Assembly (NCBI RefSeq): GCF_000226115.1
Contig: NC_016457.1
Span: 8,308,001-8,372,000, forward strand
DNA length: 64,000 bases
Direction: 5' to 3'
Source of the DNA: Thermothielavioides terrestris NRRL 8126
Taxonomy: Eukaryota > Ascomycota > Sordariomycetes > Sordariales > Chaetomiaceae
Below, piece after piece: positions 47,744-59,727 of the stretch. The notes under the pieces are model-generated. The model was given only the letters and a program-made list of their open reading frames with translations, did not search any database and was not told the DNA's origin. Every line of letters begins with the position of its first letter. Position 1 is the first letter of the stretch. Both the position numbers and the translations under genes were made by a program.

Positions 47744-49384
47744 ACGCACTTCTTCCCGATGCAGTTCCGCGGCCCGATCGAGAAGGGCTGCAGCACGGCG
47801 CGCACGTCGTGCGCGTACTCCGGATCGCCGAGCCAGCGCTCGGGCACGAAGCGGTCGGCGTGGCGGAAGTTGCGCTCGCTCTGGTACGACGCCCACTGCG
47901 GCACGCCCACGGCGGTCTGTTAAGATTCATTGCGTCGTCATTCTGCTGTCAGTTGCTGGTGTATGGTTTGGGGTAAAGGGGGAAGGGGGGGAAGGGGAAG
48001 GGGGAAAAGGGTGTGGCTCACGCCGCCTGGGATCCAGTAGCCTTCAATGTATTCGCCTTTGGCGGGCGTGCGGCGCGAGAGGGCCAGCGGTACGGGGGGG
48101 TCTAGTTTGGGTGAGTAAGGTTGTGCGTGTCAGCTGCTTTGGTCGTAGGGAAGAGGAGGAAACACGGGTTCAGGCTATGTCTCCGTATGTTGTGACTTAC
48201 ACATGCGGAATCCCTCCTCGAACACGGCGTTCAGGTACTCGAGGCTGCTGGTGCGCAGGAGGGTGATGTCGTCCTCGCTGGCGAAGGTCTCGCGGATCTC
48301 GCGCACCAGCTTGTCGTACTTGTCGCGGTTCCGCAGCAGGTAGAAGGTGGTGCCGCTCAGCTGGGTCGCCGTGGTCTCGCTGCCGGCGATGATCAGCACG
48401 TTGGAATTCTCGACGATCTCGCCGGGCGTCATGCCCTTCTCGTCGTTGTGGCGCAGGATGTAAGACATGAAGTCCTCGCGCGACACGTTGCCGCTCTCGA
48501 GCCGGCGGCGCGCCGTTTCCTGCGCCAGCGCGAAGTGCTCCTTCTGGCTGCGCACCAGCTGCGACGGCACGAACAGCTTCACGAGGTGCCGGAGCGCCGG
48601 GTACCGCCGCATCACCTCGGTGAAGACGGACAGCTTGATGATCTGGAAGATCATGGCCACCCACGGGTGGTAGCCGCCGCTCTCGAGGCAGCCGAACGGC
48701 TCGCCGAAGGCCAGGTCGCCGATCAGGTCGAATGTCGTGAAGTTGTACCACCGCACGATGTCGACCGTCTCGCCGGCCCTGGCGCGCTCGCCGAGCTTAC
48801 TGATCAGCAGGTCGATGTAGCGCTTCATGATGTCCTCCTGGCCCCGCAGCGCCTTCTCGGAAAAGGCGTGGGACAGCAGGCGCCGCTGGCGCCGGTGGTC
48901 ATCGCCGTTGGAGTTGACGATGTGCGGGACCCCGGAGAAGGAGGGCCGGTAGGCGATGGGGTCCTTCACAAAGGTCTCCTGGCCGGGCAAGCGGTGGTTA
49001 TAGATGGTCTTCCAGGCGCCCGGGGTCGCGAAGGATACGTTGTTGCTCGTGTAGCGCACGACCGGCCCGTACTCGTCGTGCAGGTCTTTGAGCTTCAGCC
49101 ACCACTCGCCGCGCAGCAGGTGGTACAGATACGGCAGGTCCCAGAAGGCGTATAGTTTGGGGCCGGGCACCTTCGCCAGGGGGTGGAAGAAGGCATAGTA
49201 CACGCTTCGCGCGACAAAGTACAGGAACAGCAGCTAGCGAGTGTCAGGGCGTATCATTTGTTCCTCGGAGCAAGTGGAGCAAGTGAGACACTAGATGACA
49301 GAGCGAAGGACCACTTACTCCAACCAGTGCGGCGACTAATAGTCCGCCTATGTCGTGCGAGGAGCTCAAGGTAAAGGGAGCCAT
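47454..49384 (-). CDS. Cytochrome P450 monooxygenase, five exons
   Basis: Exons on the minus strand: 49384-49319, 49233-48201, 48101-48022, 47916-47750, 47613-47454, giving 501 aa with GT-AG introns of 85, 99, 105 and 136 bp. Residues about 13-35 form the N-terminal ER membrane anchor, followed by a Pro-rich hinge (HPLAKVPGPKLYAF). The I-helix oxygen-binding motif AGSETT is at 305-310, the ExxR motif EGFR at 362-365, the FVPERW segment before the heme region, and the heme loop FSIGPRNCIGKN with Cys445 as iron ligand. All core residues are present, so it looks functional. The pattern resembles the fungal CYP65/isotrichodermin C-15 hydroxylase-like class, but the substrate cannot be told. No biosynthetic cluster surrounds it. 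Odd: the last intron holds 66 consecutive A on the plus strand (47674-47739). Confidence 0.9.
47674..47739. repeat. A66 homopolymer in the last intron of the P450 gene
   Basis: Sixty-six consecutive A on the plus strand (a T tract in the transcript), 11 bases downstream of the 5' splice site gtgcgt. The rest of the 136-bp intron holds a branch-like gctaac and the acceptor ttttag. Either real expansion or a sequencing/assembly effect. Confidence 0.9.
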
Positions 49385-50777
49385 TTTCGGTCCAGGAGCG
49401 AGAGGAAAGAAACGCGCCAAATCCGGGAAGTATTGCTCGATGCGATGGCGACGCTAGACAGAGAGCGTCGTGGAAGAGAAACGGGCTACGCTAAGCGAGA
49501 CAGTAGATCTATAATATACTGCCGCGAGTAACGGGGGCTATGATTGCCAACACGCGGTCACTGTCCCAGTCGGCAGCTGGAGCAGATGTTGCAGCGCATG
49601 AAGACCTGCCTGCTCTAGCGTTCCATTCGCGGTTTGCCACCACCCCGACGGTCCGATCCCGTGTGGGCCACATGTTGTTCATGACTCGAGCTTCCGACCA
49701 TCATCGGATTCGCTCCGATGCATAATTTGTGCACACCCTTTACCCCGCTGCTATGTTGCCCTTCCTGGGACCGGCATACCACCGGGTGTACGGAATGCAT
49801 GGACATATCACCTTCTTCGCACAACGTTCTGACCGCGAGGTTGAAAAAAGCTTCAGCACCATCGAGCCAGGTAGGGTCTTGTTCAATTCATCTGTGGAGG
49901 GCGGCAAGACTGTGCGAACACCCATGCACCTGCGGCTCCACGTTCCCGTGTCCTCCCCGTTGTCTATTGCGGATCCTAGTCTCTGGTGCTTGAGCACGGC
50001 AATGCATGGCTGTCTGCCGACCAAGCATACCGCTGCTCCAGATCATTGATTTTGTACCATGTTATACCATGTTAAACTTGTTTTCTCGCCCACTTAGTAT
50101 GTTTGCAGTGGACGTCGCGAGTGTTTAGTTAATTAGGGGATACAAAAAATTTCAAAAAAAAAAAAAATAAAAAAATAAAAATAAGCAGGCTCCCATACTA
50201 CTGCCAGCACGACTGAGAAGGGCTCCTGATCTAGGATATGCAGCGTCTCAACCTTCTGGATGCCTAGAGGAGGAGGAGGGAGAGTGCTAGCCGTTGGTCG
50301 TGTATATGGTATAGTTTAACGACGTTACAGGGGTTTAGGCTCCTCTGAAGGATCCATGTGTTATGAATGCTACTACTCCCCTAACACGTCACAACCCTCT
50401 ACTATAGCTAGACACTTCCTGCTTAGCAACAGGCGATGACTAGCCTTCCTATTCTTTCCCTTTTGCTTCGCTATATAGGCCACTCCTCTCTTACTAGGAT
50501 CATCTTTCTCCCTAGATCCGACAAATCCTACGAGTCCTTTTACACACGCCGACACTGGAAAGCACATATTCACATACGGGATACACAACCTTCTTTTTCT
50601 TCTCTTTTCTTTTATTTCTTTAGCATCTATAGAGGAAGAAGGTGCCATCAACCGTTATTAGACGCGCTGATCACTGCAAAATGCGTTCCCTAGCGTACTA
50701 TCTCCCTTCCCTGTCTAGAAAGCAGTCCGCCGGTTATACTTGAGACTCGGTTACACAGCGCCGGCTACCCTCTCTTT
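49385..50777. other. Intergenic region between P450 and glycyl-tRNA synthetase
   Basis: About 1.4 kb containing the P450 promoter (right of 49384) and the 3' flank of the synthetase gene. Several overlapping frames of 60-106 codons exist around 49540-50050, but none shows a domain, splice structure or codon pattern that I would defend. An A-rich stretch (poly-A broken by T) lies at about 50153-50183. No RNA gene seen. Confidence 0.6.
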
Positions 50778-52920
50778 CTACTGATCCTCTCCCTGCCCAC
50801 CGAAGATTTCCATCCTCGCCGTGACCTGTTCCCATGTCTCGGTCCCCTCCACCAAGCCCTTGATGGCCATCACAACCTCGTCCTCCGAGCCCCTGACTTG
50901 GACCATGGAATCCCGTTCCCTCAACGTCACCGACCCGTCCTTCAAGGTGTCGAAGTCGACCGTCACGCCCAGCGGCGTACCCAGCTCGTCATTTCGCGCA
51001 TACCGTCTGCCAATAGACGCGCTCGACGCATCGATAACATTGGCGATGCCTAGACGTCGCAGCCGGGCCGAGAGCGCGTGGGCGATGGGATTGAGCTGCG
51101 GGTTGGAGGACAGGGGGACGATGAGGACCTTGTTTGGTGCCACGGAGAGAGGCAAGGACAAGACCTAATCACCGCCGCTGATTAGCTGGAGCCGACAGAA
51201 CAAAGCCGGTTTTCGGTGCTCACCGCTCTCGCGGCATCGTTGGGCCGATGCCAGTACACTTGCTCCAACAAGCAGTAGAGAATTCGCCCGATGCCAAAGG
51301 ACGGCTCAATCACGTTTGGCGTGTATTCTCGGGTGGTCTGCATGCGAGTCGTTTTGGAGATGGACAGGAGCTCCTTGGGTAGCTCCACGCGCGTGGTTCC
51401 GTCAGCCAAAGCCGGGGTCTCAAGAGCCACTGCTCCGTGTTGCTCAAGTTCAGCAGCCAGCGCTTCCAGTGCGGGCTGATCCAGCCTTTCGACGGCTGCC
51501 TGTACCACCTTCGCATCTTTCTTGAAACGCAGCCCGGTAAGCTTCTTATCGAGCGCGGCCTGCCACTCCTCGACTTTCACGGGTTCCGGAAGTGCCTCTT
51601 TGACAGTCAAAGAGGCGCCGGTATACCTTGAGTGCACTGTCAAGTCGTAAGCGCTTCGGTCTGCGCAGCCAACGCACTCCACCCATCCGTAGCTCGTGAG
51701 GAGTTCGGCGTCCCAGCAGTCGCAGGCGTAGTGAGCCATCTCGTTCGCGAGATGTTGCCGGAACCGCACCTTGGACCGGTCGACTCCGAGTCTCACCAGA
51801 AACAACACGATTCGCCCAAGAAAGTAGCCCAGAGTCTCGTTGTCGATGATCCTGGACTCGACGGCCTGGCCTATCGAGATTGTCTGAGGGACCGTTTTGC
51901 CCGACAGCTGGGTCTCCTTATCAAGCAACGGCAGCACAATGTCGCGCACCTCGGGAAAGCGTGGGTGCTGTTTCTTTTCCGGGTCGACGTAATGTTCGAT
52001 CTCGGCCAACAGGAACTCCCGGACCCGGAGAAGTCCGGTCCGGGGAGAGATCTCGTTGCGGTAACATTTGCCAATGCTGGCCGACGCAAACGGCATGGAG
52101 CCCTGGTTGTAGTCCAGCAGCTTCTTGAAATCCAAGAACTGACCCTGAGCGGTTTCCGGTCGGAGATAGACCGGGGCGGCGGCACTGGGTCCTATGGTGG
52201 ACTTGAACATCAAATTGAATGGAACGGGCGGCAGGACTTCGTTGTTGGTCTCCGGGTTCCGGATGTCATGGTGTTTGATCAGCTCAGCCAGGGCATCGCC
52301 ATCGTAGTTGTCGATCTAGACACCAAACTCTGGTTAACGCCGGCATCTCAACCAATAAAACAAGGGAAATAACTAGGTATTACCTTGGCCAGTATGCTAT
52401 TGTACTCATCGATGGTTGCTTGGTCTAGTTTGGGTGAGTCTTTGACGAGGCCACGGGTGCCTCGAGCAAGGCGGGCTTTGAGGACATTCTCAACAAGGTG
52501 GTCCGCTCGGAGGTAGTCCCCTAGGAACTGTTAGCAGCAAGCACATCGTTAATAAGCTTTTACGTGCCAAATAAAAAAGAAAAACAATTGCTTGCCTTTG
52601 ATCGGATCCTTGCACATCCAATCCGCGAACTTGTCGACATGCCCGCTAGTTTTCAGCACCGGTTCAGGTGTCACGACAGTGCAATCCACTTCGAGCATGT
52701 TCTCCTCCAGGACGAAGTGCTTCCTCCACAGGTCAACAATGTTGGCCTGCAAGGCACATCCGGGGGGGCCATAGTCGAACAGGCCGCGGTTGTCGCCTTT
52801 GAAGTTGGGCGAGAGGCGGTAGATCTCGAACGCCTCGGTGAAGAAGAACCGGCGCTTGAGCACAGACTCGAAGAGCTGCCGGTCGAACTTGTCGCCTTTG
52901 AGAGTCGTTATGGAAGCCAT
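50778..52920 (-). CDS. GRS1: Glycine--tRNA ligase
   Basis: Exons on the minus strand: 52920-52596, 52520-52384, 52315-51224, 51164-50778, giving 646 aa. Class II synthetase that charges tRNA-Gly; in fungi one gene usually serves cytosol and mitochondria. Visible signatures: [20 protein letters not shown] (about 50-69), [13 protein letters not shown] (from about 205), motif 2 [19 protein letters not shown], motif 3 [10 protein letters not shown] (from about 492), and the C-terminal anticodon-binding domain in the last exon ([15 protein letters not shown]). Length is close to other fungal enzymes. No mitochondrial presequence or WHEP domain is evident at the annotated start. Intron 1 must be spliced GC-AG (AAAG/gcaagc...ttcctag) to keep the K-G-D-Y-L-R-A-D-H reading. 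Introns are 75, 68 and 59 bp. A CPC1-type site lies upstream. Confidence 0.95.
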
Positions 52921-53962
52921 GTTTGGACTTGAGCGCTAAGAAGCAATTGATCCGTCAAACTGTGGAGGAACAGGGGAGGAGGGGATGAGGGAAAGGGGGT
53001 GGAGGGGTTTTTCTTTGGAGCGGTTGTGACTCAGACTCAGATGCTGACCCCGCCTGTGACAGAAACAGAACCCGGAGAGAGCTGTGAAAAAGTGTTGGCA
53101 AACTCCGCTCAGTGAGCTCCCCCCAACCCCCAGTACACACAAGTACGGAAATAGTATGTGCCTGTTGCTTCACAGAACCAGAGTCCAAACTCCAAAGGGA
53201 GATATATAAGTCAAGGTTGGCTCCACGCCAGGCTCAGGCCCCAGCACAATCAACGAGACATGCAACAACATACCAGGATAAACAAAATACATATAATGCA
53301 AAATGCGGCCTCTGATTCTAGAAGCACGTCTGTCAGAACTCGGACTCGACCACCGTCCCCGGCCCGGCCAGGGGCAGATAAAAACCCACGACCCGCGACC
53401 CGCTACCCTCAACTACCGTAGTACCGGGAAACAAGCAAAGGAATTGCAGTCCCAAGCCACAGCGTGACACGCACAGACAAGACCCCATCACCAACCACGT
53501 CGACAGAAGGATTAAGGACTGCAACGGAGCAAAGCAACTCCTATATTCCCGTACACCCCAACAACCACCAGAAACACCCACCCACCCAGCCAGGCCAAAT
53601 CAACCCGTCCCATCCGTGCAGCCCATCCAGCCAGCCAGCCATCCAATCCAGGGGCCCCCAATCCAATCAAGCCCATCTCCAAACCCAAGCAAAGCCACGC
53701 TGCGTCGCGCCGTGTTTCTTGACCCAACAACCCCTCAAACCCCCACCAAAGCCCAGGTAGATCAGGTAAAGGCAGAGCGCGCCCACGCACAATCTGAGCA
53801 GAGCCAAACCCCAAAGCCCATGCCCAAGCCCAAGATAGAGTATGCCGGTAGGTACATACCTAGGTAGGTAGGTAGGCACAGCGGGAAAAAAGGAAGCAAG
53901 AGATGAAGGAAGGGGATGAGCAAGGAGCAAGGGAAAAAAAGGGAAAAAAGTAAAGAATAAAA
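52921..53962. other. Intergenic region between glycyl-tRNA synthetase and ATG13
   Basis: About 1.0 kb with the synthetase promoter (right of 52920) and the 3' flank of ATG13. Contains a CPC1/Gcn4-type site, a pyrimidine/purine-rich stretch (52965-53010), CCAGCCAGCC repeats (about 53625-53642) and a GGTA tetranucleotide run (about 53858-53875). The overlapping short frames are not credible genes. Confidence 0.65.
53027..53033. promoter_or_regulatory. TGACTCA, candidate CPC1/Gcn4 (cross-pathway control) site
   Basis: Perfect palindromic-type TGACTCA 107-113 bp upstream of the glycyl-tRNA synthetase ATG. Amino-acid-starvation control of synthetase genes by CPC1/Gcn4 is established in Neurospora and yeast. 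Binding here is inferred from sequence and position. Confidence 0.55.
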
Positions 53963-56900
53963 TCACCACCCCTTCCTCTGGATCCCCCTCGGCTCAAAGC
54001 GATCATCATCCCCATCCTCAACGCCACCACCACGCGCAACCCCGCCCACACGCCGCGCAGCCTCACCAACACCGACACCGACACTGACACTCCTGCTCCT
54101 GCTCCTGCTCCCACTCCCGCTCCCGCTCCCGGTCCCACTCCCGCCCCGCCGCTCCTCCTCCAAACTCCGCCTCAACTCCCTCTCAAACTCGCTCATCGGA
54201 AACAAAAGCGGCTCCTCATCCGCGCCCTCGACGCTGCCCGCATACCTGCCGCCCAGCGACACCCCCCCGACGCCGCCGCCACCGCCGCCGCCGCCGCCGG
54301 TAGCCGTCGAAGAGAACGAGCCCACCCGGCCGCCCCCGCGCACGGGGTACCGCACGCCCCTGAAGCTGCCGCCCGACCCGGGTCTGGGGGGCGGGCCGCT
54401 GCCACTGCTCCCTTCACCACTACCACCGCCAGCAGCCGCAACAGCAGCAGCAGCAGCGCCGCCGCCGCCAGTGGTTGTCGGGCCCTCGACGGCATCGACC
54501 GACGGCGCCGAGGCCGACTCGGTGCTCTGTAGCCCGGCCGCGGCTGCCTCGGTGGCGGCGGCGGCGTCAGCGACGCTCCCGGCGCGCTGTCGCTGCTGCT
54601 GCTCTTGGTGTTGATGGCGCTGGTACGCGAGAAGCGTGCTGAGGGAGGGCACCTCGCGGGTGCCGCTTCCCGACGCGTCCTCGACGCTGGCGCTGCGCTG
54701 GTAGGCGTCGGCGTCGCCCGCGATGGAGCGGTGTCGGTGCTGCGGGTGCGCGACCGAGCTTGCGCGGCGGTTGGCGCCGCTGCCGTCGTGGTGGGTCTGG
54801 TGGTGGTGATGGCGATGTTGGTTGTGCAGGAGGCGCGGGGACAGCGGGATATCGATGGCGGTTGTGCCTGTGGACGTGGTGGTTGCGGCACCTGCCGCTG
54901 CGGTTCGGCCGGCGCCGTCTTGTTGGGTTGTCATCGGCGTCTCGCCATCGTCTTCTTCTTCGACCGGCTCTTCTTCCTCGCCGCTGGGCGCCATGTTGTT
55001 GCTTCTGCCTTGGCCGCGGGCGGCGGCGCCTTGGTCCTGTGCTTGGTAATCGATGATGGAGTTCTCGCTGAGGCGAGAGGGTATGGCGGGCGTGTGCGGG
55101 GTGTGGGGCGAGAGCGGTTTGCCAGGGGAAGAGGAGATGGACATCGAAGCTGGATTGACCATGCCCGGCACGTTGGTCAACTGCCGGCTCGACGAGGTTG
55201 ATGAGCGCTGCAGGTGCATGGACGAGGTCATGGATTCGGTGAGGACGTTGTTGGACTCGCGCATGAGATGGAATTTGGAGAGCTGGGCGGCTGTCCGCTT
55301 GGAGGCGAGAGACTCTCCTTTTGTGTTCGGCTCGAAGCTCTTGAGCGTCTTGCGGCTCTCCAGCGCCTTCAAGAACTCCGAGATGTTGTCGTCGTCGGTG
55401 GCAAACGAGCCCGAGCTGGCGACGCCGCCAGCCTCGGTCAGCAATCCTGAGCCCGGCTGGGCCGAGGAGGAGAGACTCTGCTTCCCGCTGCTTGCTTGGT
55501 CATCGTCGGCTTTGCTCTGGCCGCCGAACGACGGCCGGCCCCGGCGATGCGAAAAGCTGCTGCTGTAGCGGCTGGTCGGCCTGGGCGAGCCCGTGACGGA
55601 GGGGATCTCTTGCGGCGCGGATGGGCCACGCAAGGAAGCCGCCATGCCTATGATGAGCGAGGAACGGTTCCCCGCCCTTGAGGGTCCAGCCAGACCGGGT
55701 CGCGTGAGCGACTGAGGAGACGACGGCGCCTCCGTTTCCGGCACTTTGGGAGACCCGGAAAGCGAACCGGCCTTGAAAGGCTGGAACGAAAGCGACGGGC
55801 GCCTGCCGGCCACATCCAATGTCCTGACGGTGGGCCGGGCTGCGGCGCCACGGATCGGTAATGAATGAGGCGGATCGGGCTGTTCTATGCTCGCCGACGG
55901 AGAAGCCGAAGGGGAGCTGCTATCAGAGCCGATTGGACGCACTGAGCGAAGAGCGGTTATTGGGCTGGTCCCTAGCGCTCCTTCACCGTGGAACGTCGAC
56001 AGACTGCCGTAGGTCTGCTGCGGCTCCTGCGACCCGCGGCCGTGGCGCTGAGAGGGCAGAGAGCCCGGTTCCGCATGCGAGTCGGATCTGCCAAGCTCTC
56101 GTCTTGGGGGCATCGACGGCTTGAAATAATTCTCATCGATCCCCATAAATCGGGAGCTCAGCAGGGACTCCGCGTCATCGACTCGAAAGCTACAGTCATT
56201 CCGGTACGTCACTGAGGAGTAGAAGCATCCCACGGGCACCTCTAGATCGGAGAAGACGTATTCGGTGACGGGGTCTCTGCTGTCGTGCAGTGGTTGCCGC
56301 AATGGATCGTACCCGGTGTATTCGGGCTCGGCGGTCAGGACTCGGCACTTGACCTCGAGGGCGGGATGGATGCCCTTTGCCAGAGCCTGCTGCGAATACT
56401 TCCAGCACGGCATGATCCGAGTGGTGACAAAGAGCGACCTGAAAAAGACGATGGCCCGCTTATAGACGGTCGGTAGGACGGGACCGAAATCAACACGGTC
56501 GGCGGTGTCATCTGACGGACACTTTAGCTCGAACCTCCATCGCTCTAGAATGACCTCGGTGTTGCGTTTCTGCGCATGTGCTTTTCGCGGGCTGTCGCCT
56601 GATGACTCGGACAAATTCAGAGCCTCCAACACATCCCATCTCTTGCCATTGCCATCAACAACTACCAGACTCTGGCTGCTAGATAACCTGGAGGCGTCGA
56701 TGTACGTCTCGATAATCATCGGTGGAGGCCGGTTCGTGAGGCTGCCTGACAGCCTGTACACCCGAAGCTCGTCCCGGAAGTCTTCTATCTCATCCGTTTC
56801 GATCGAGAACTGGGCACAGCGTCAGCAACTGGCCCCAACAGTTCCTGTATCAAGCCCGATGATGCGTACCCATTGGTTTGGTTTCCTCCCGTCCTCTCTC

Positions 56901-57239
56901 TTCCAGCCAACGGGGGTTGTGTTCAGCCGGGACTGGAGGATCAGCACGGCTGCTTTGGCAAAAAAGTTCTAGTGGAGGTTAGCCCACATTAGCCCTAAAA
57001 CCGGCCTCAGGGACAACAAAGAGACGCACCTGAACAATCTGGTCGAGCTTCTTGACAGACTCCTTGCTCGGCCCAGGGCCCACAGCCCCGGGGCTCTCTG
57101 CAACCTTTTCGTGAACGGGGGGCGCATCAGGTCCGGCGGAGCTTGCTCGTTCCCTCGGGTTGTTTGTCCGTGCTGGGTTTGTCTGTGGGGAGGAAGCCGG
57201 GGAATACATCCGCGGCGGGTGACGCGACTGTTGATGCAT
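53963..57239 (-). CDS. ATG13: Autophagy-related protein 13 (regulatory subunit of the Atg1 kinase complex)
   Basis: Exons on the minus strand: 57239-57030 (70 codons), 56968-56870 (33 codons), 56809-53963; introns 61 and 60 bp; 1051 aa. The start MHQQSRHPPR and the following Pro/Ser-rich leader fit filamentous-fungal ATG13. The HORMA domain spans about residues 62-330: VKKLDQIVQ-NFFAKAAVLI, the WALSI-like NQW/FSIETDE junction, DPVTEYVFSDLEVPVGCFY, and SSVTYRNDCSFRVDDAESLL near its end. The remaining two-thirds is disordered, rich in Ser/Pro, with His/Gln runs and a Gly/Arg/Ser-rich C-terminus, where Atg1- and Atg17-binding segments are known to lie in the family. Acts at the phagophore assembly site under TOR control. 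Slightly longer than many orthologues because of low-complexity expansions. Confidence 0.93.
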
Positions 57240-59727
57240 CTTGTGGGTTGGAGGTGGATATGAGTGGGGGGCGGTTCGGCAAGGCTTCACATCGGGAGCT
57301 GGGCGCGCGCGGGCGGTTACCGACGGCCAAATGGAGAAAAAGTTGGATAATTCCAGAAATTTGAAGCACGGAGCCCGGGGGGTGCCGGCGAATTCGAGGA
57401 TATCGCGGCGCGGACCGGTGCTGGTGATGCGTCGCTCAGGCGAGGAAGGGTCGTCGAGGCAAGCGGGTTCGCGCATCCATCGTTCAGGGCGGTAGCCTTC
57501 TCGATATAATAAAAAAACAAGTTGGGGAAAGGGCGGTGCGGACCAACACCTCAAGGCAGACTCTCTGCGGACCAGAGCCGATAATTGAAGGCGCAGATAA
57601 CAAGGCGCGTAGAGATGCAGAGGTTCAATGGACAGACTGACGATGGACCGACCTCTGGTTGGCGGTGACGCTCGACCGGAAGGCAGACAAGCAGCCGGGG
57701 CCCTAGCAGCGATCCCGGCTACTGGGGTTGCAGCGGCTCAGGGGCTCCAATAGGCGGAAAAGGTGCAGGGGCAGCTGGGGCTTTATGGCCCGCACTGTGA
57801 ATACCGAGGTGGGTCCGGTGCTGCTGCCTTGAGCCTTGAGACTTTGGTGAGCCTCGAGTCCTCGTCAAGCCTGTGCGTCTGCGCAATACACAATCTGATG
57901 CACGCGAGGGCAAAACACGTGATGGTGCACACCAAATTGCAGGACGAGCGACATAATGCGCGCCCAGGCGATGCTCCCACGCGAGCGAGGTCGGAACCCA
58001 GACCAGACCCGGTGCTCGGCTTCGCTGGAGCTTGGATCGAGATAACGAAAGGCCTTGGCCCAAGAACAGAGAGCCACGGTCACGCCGGCTACTGTACGGA
58101 TTATTTCGTACGCAAGCGAGCCCCGTGGACAGGGAGCAGGGGTTCACCACCGCTGTCTCCACGGCACCAGCCGATTGGCAGGCCGAGGGCAGCTGGCAGA
58201 CAGCGAGGAGATTTGCACGTCACCTGCCGAGACGATCAAATCGCGATCTTTGAACCATCTTCCGTCATTGAGTCGTTGGTCGCGACAGTGCAATGCTTCA
58301 CCGATCCGAGAAGGCAGGACAGCTCTGGTTGGAGACGTGGACGACGATGACGGACTTGGCAGGCAATGATGAACTGTCGTCTCGTCAAGTCTGCCTGCCG
58401 TCAGTGTTAGTTAGCCCATATCTAAAATGATGCAACTGATGCGCAGCACAAAACCGCTGCCTCGGATTGATGGGTCCCGAGTGGACGCTTGATGGGCTGG
58501 ATGCCTGGTCGTTGGATGCAGGGACATGCAGCAAACAATCAAGAAAGGGAAAAAGTGCAATGCGGCATAGGCAGCCTGGTTAGATAAATTTACTGTACCT
58601 AAGTTCTCTGGATGGATGGTTGGAAGATGGGAAGGCAGCAGTCACATCCACAGTCATTCTCTTTTGCTGACAACGTTGGAAAGCCTGTTGTGTGAGACTG
58701 CAACTCCTGCCTCATCTCATGGATGATGCATGTCTTGGATGACAACCTGGAAGTTGCTTGGCTGTGTGAGTTTGTCAACTAACTGCCTGTTTCTGAGTCA
58801 AAAGCTATGCCGTCATCGGCAAGCCAGCGGGAGCTTGCAGAAAAGGGTCCTCGATGCAGACAGGTAAGCTCGGGGTAGCTCCACCAACCTAGGCACATAC
58901 CTTGAGGTCTGAGTGGTTGGTCAGGCGACCGGGGCATTTGACGGGAGCAGCCTGAAGAAAGCCGTGCACACCTGGCACAGGATGCAGGGAGGAGAGTTGC
59001 TCGGAGACAGATGAAGGCCGGCCAAAGCACCACACAGCACAGCGCCCTATGTGCCAAGTCGAGGCGGAAGAGGAAAAAGATGACCAGACTCGGCCTCTCG
59101 GATCAGCACCTCACTTCACCGTCCTCAAATACTTCCAGGTTGGGCATAACCCAGCGGCCTGCATACCACAGTATTCCCGGGCGTGTTCCAGTATTCTTCG
59201 AGTACAACAGACAGAGCACCGCCAGCAACACGTGGAATCCCGTTATCGGCCGACTTAACTCCTACCTACTAAGCGGACGTCAAGTGGGCCACGAGATCGG
59301 GTGACGCCCAGATCAGATGCACAGGAGACCAACCTAGATACACAACCTTAGGTCAAAGATAACACAAACATAAGCAGGGGCAGCCAGCCACCATGTGGCG
59401 CCTTCGGAGACAGGCCACATCAAACCTCGGTGACCTGCACGCACACGCACACCGCTGCGAATAAGGACCCGAGCTGTCCGGTCCTTGCTTGCTCTTACAC
59501 AACCCAGCACCCGACACGTTCCAGATACGGACTGCAACAAACGCAAAACAGCCAACTCAGATTAATGCAGCGCCGTTCCCAAAGCCCAAGGGCAGCGCCG
59601 TCCCCAAACGCCCAAGGCCCACAGCAATCGCAGCCTGATATGCCCCATCCATGTACATACAGTAATGCATCCTTCGCTTGCCCTTAGTTACAGGTTTATT
59701 TACGTTCACCTATACACTCTTGTGATT
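57240..59727. other. 2.5-kb intergenic region between ATG13 and the RCC1/BTB gene
   Basis: Contains the ATG13 5' flank and the 3' flank of the next minus-strand gene. Frames of 60-195 codons on both strands overlap one another, show no recognisable domain and give no consistent exon structure. I see no tRNA, repeat or transposon remnant, and base composition is that of unique sequence. An unrecognised non-coding RNA or upstream regulatory region cannot be excluded. Confidence 0.6.

Noticed and set aside
47623..48266. Poly-Lys and poly-Phe ORFs overlapping the P450 gene
   Set aside because: They run through the A66 tract and P450 exons in wrong frames; the spliced P450 model explains the region completely.
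49540..50049. Overlapping 61-106 codon ORFs in the P450/synthetase gap
   Set aside because: No domain, no splice structure, and they overlap one another on both strands at lengths expected by chance in GC-balanced DNA.
54193..55201. 200-codon ORFs on both strands within ATG13
   Set aside because: Shadow frames of the low-complexity GC-rich ATG13 coding sequence.
57763..59687. Several ORFs of 65-195 codons in the 57.2-59.7 kb gap
   Set aside because: Overlapping frames on both strands without recognisable motifs; no consistent exon model could be built.
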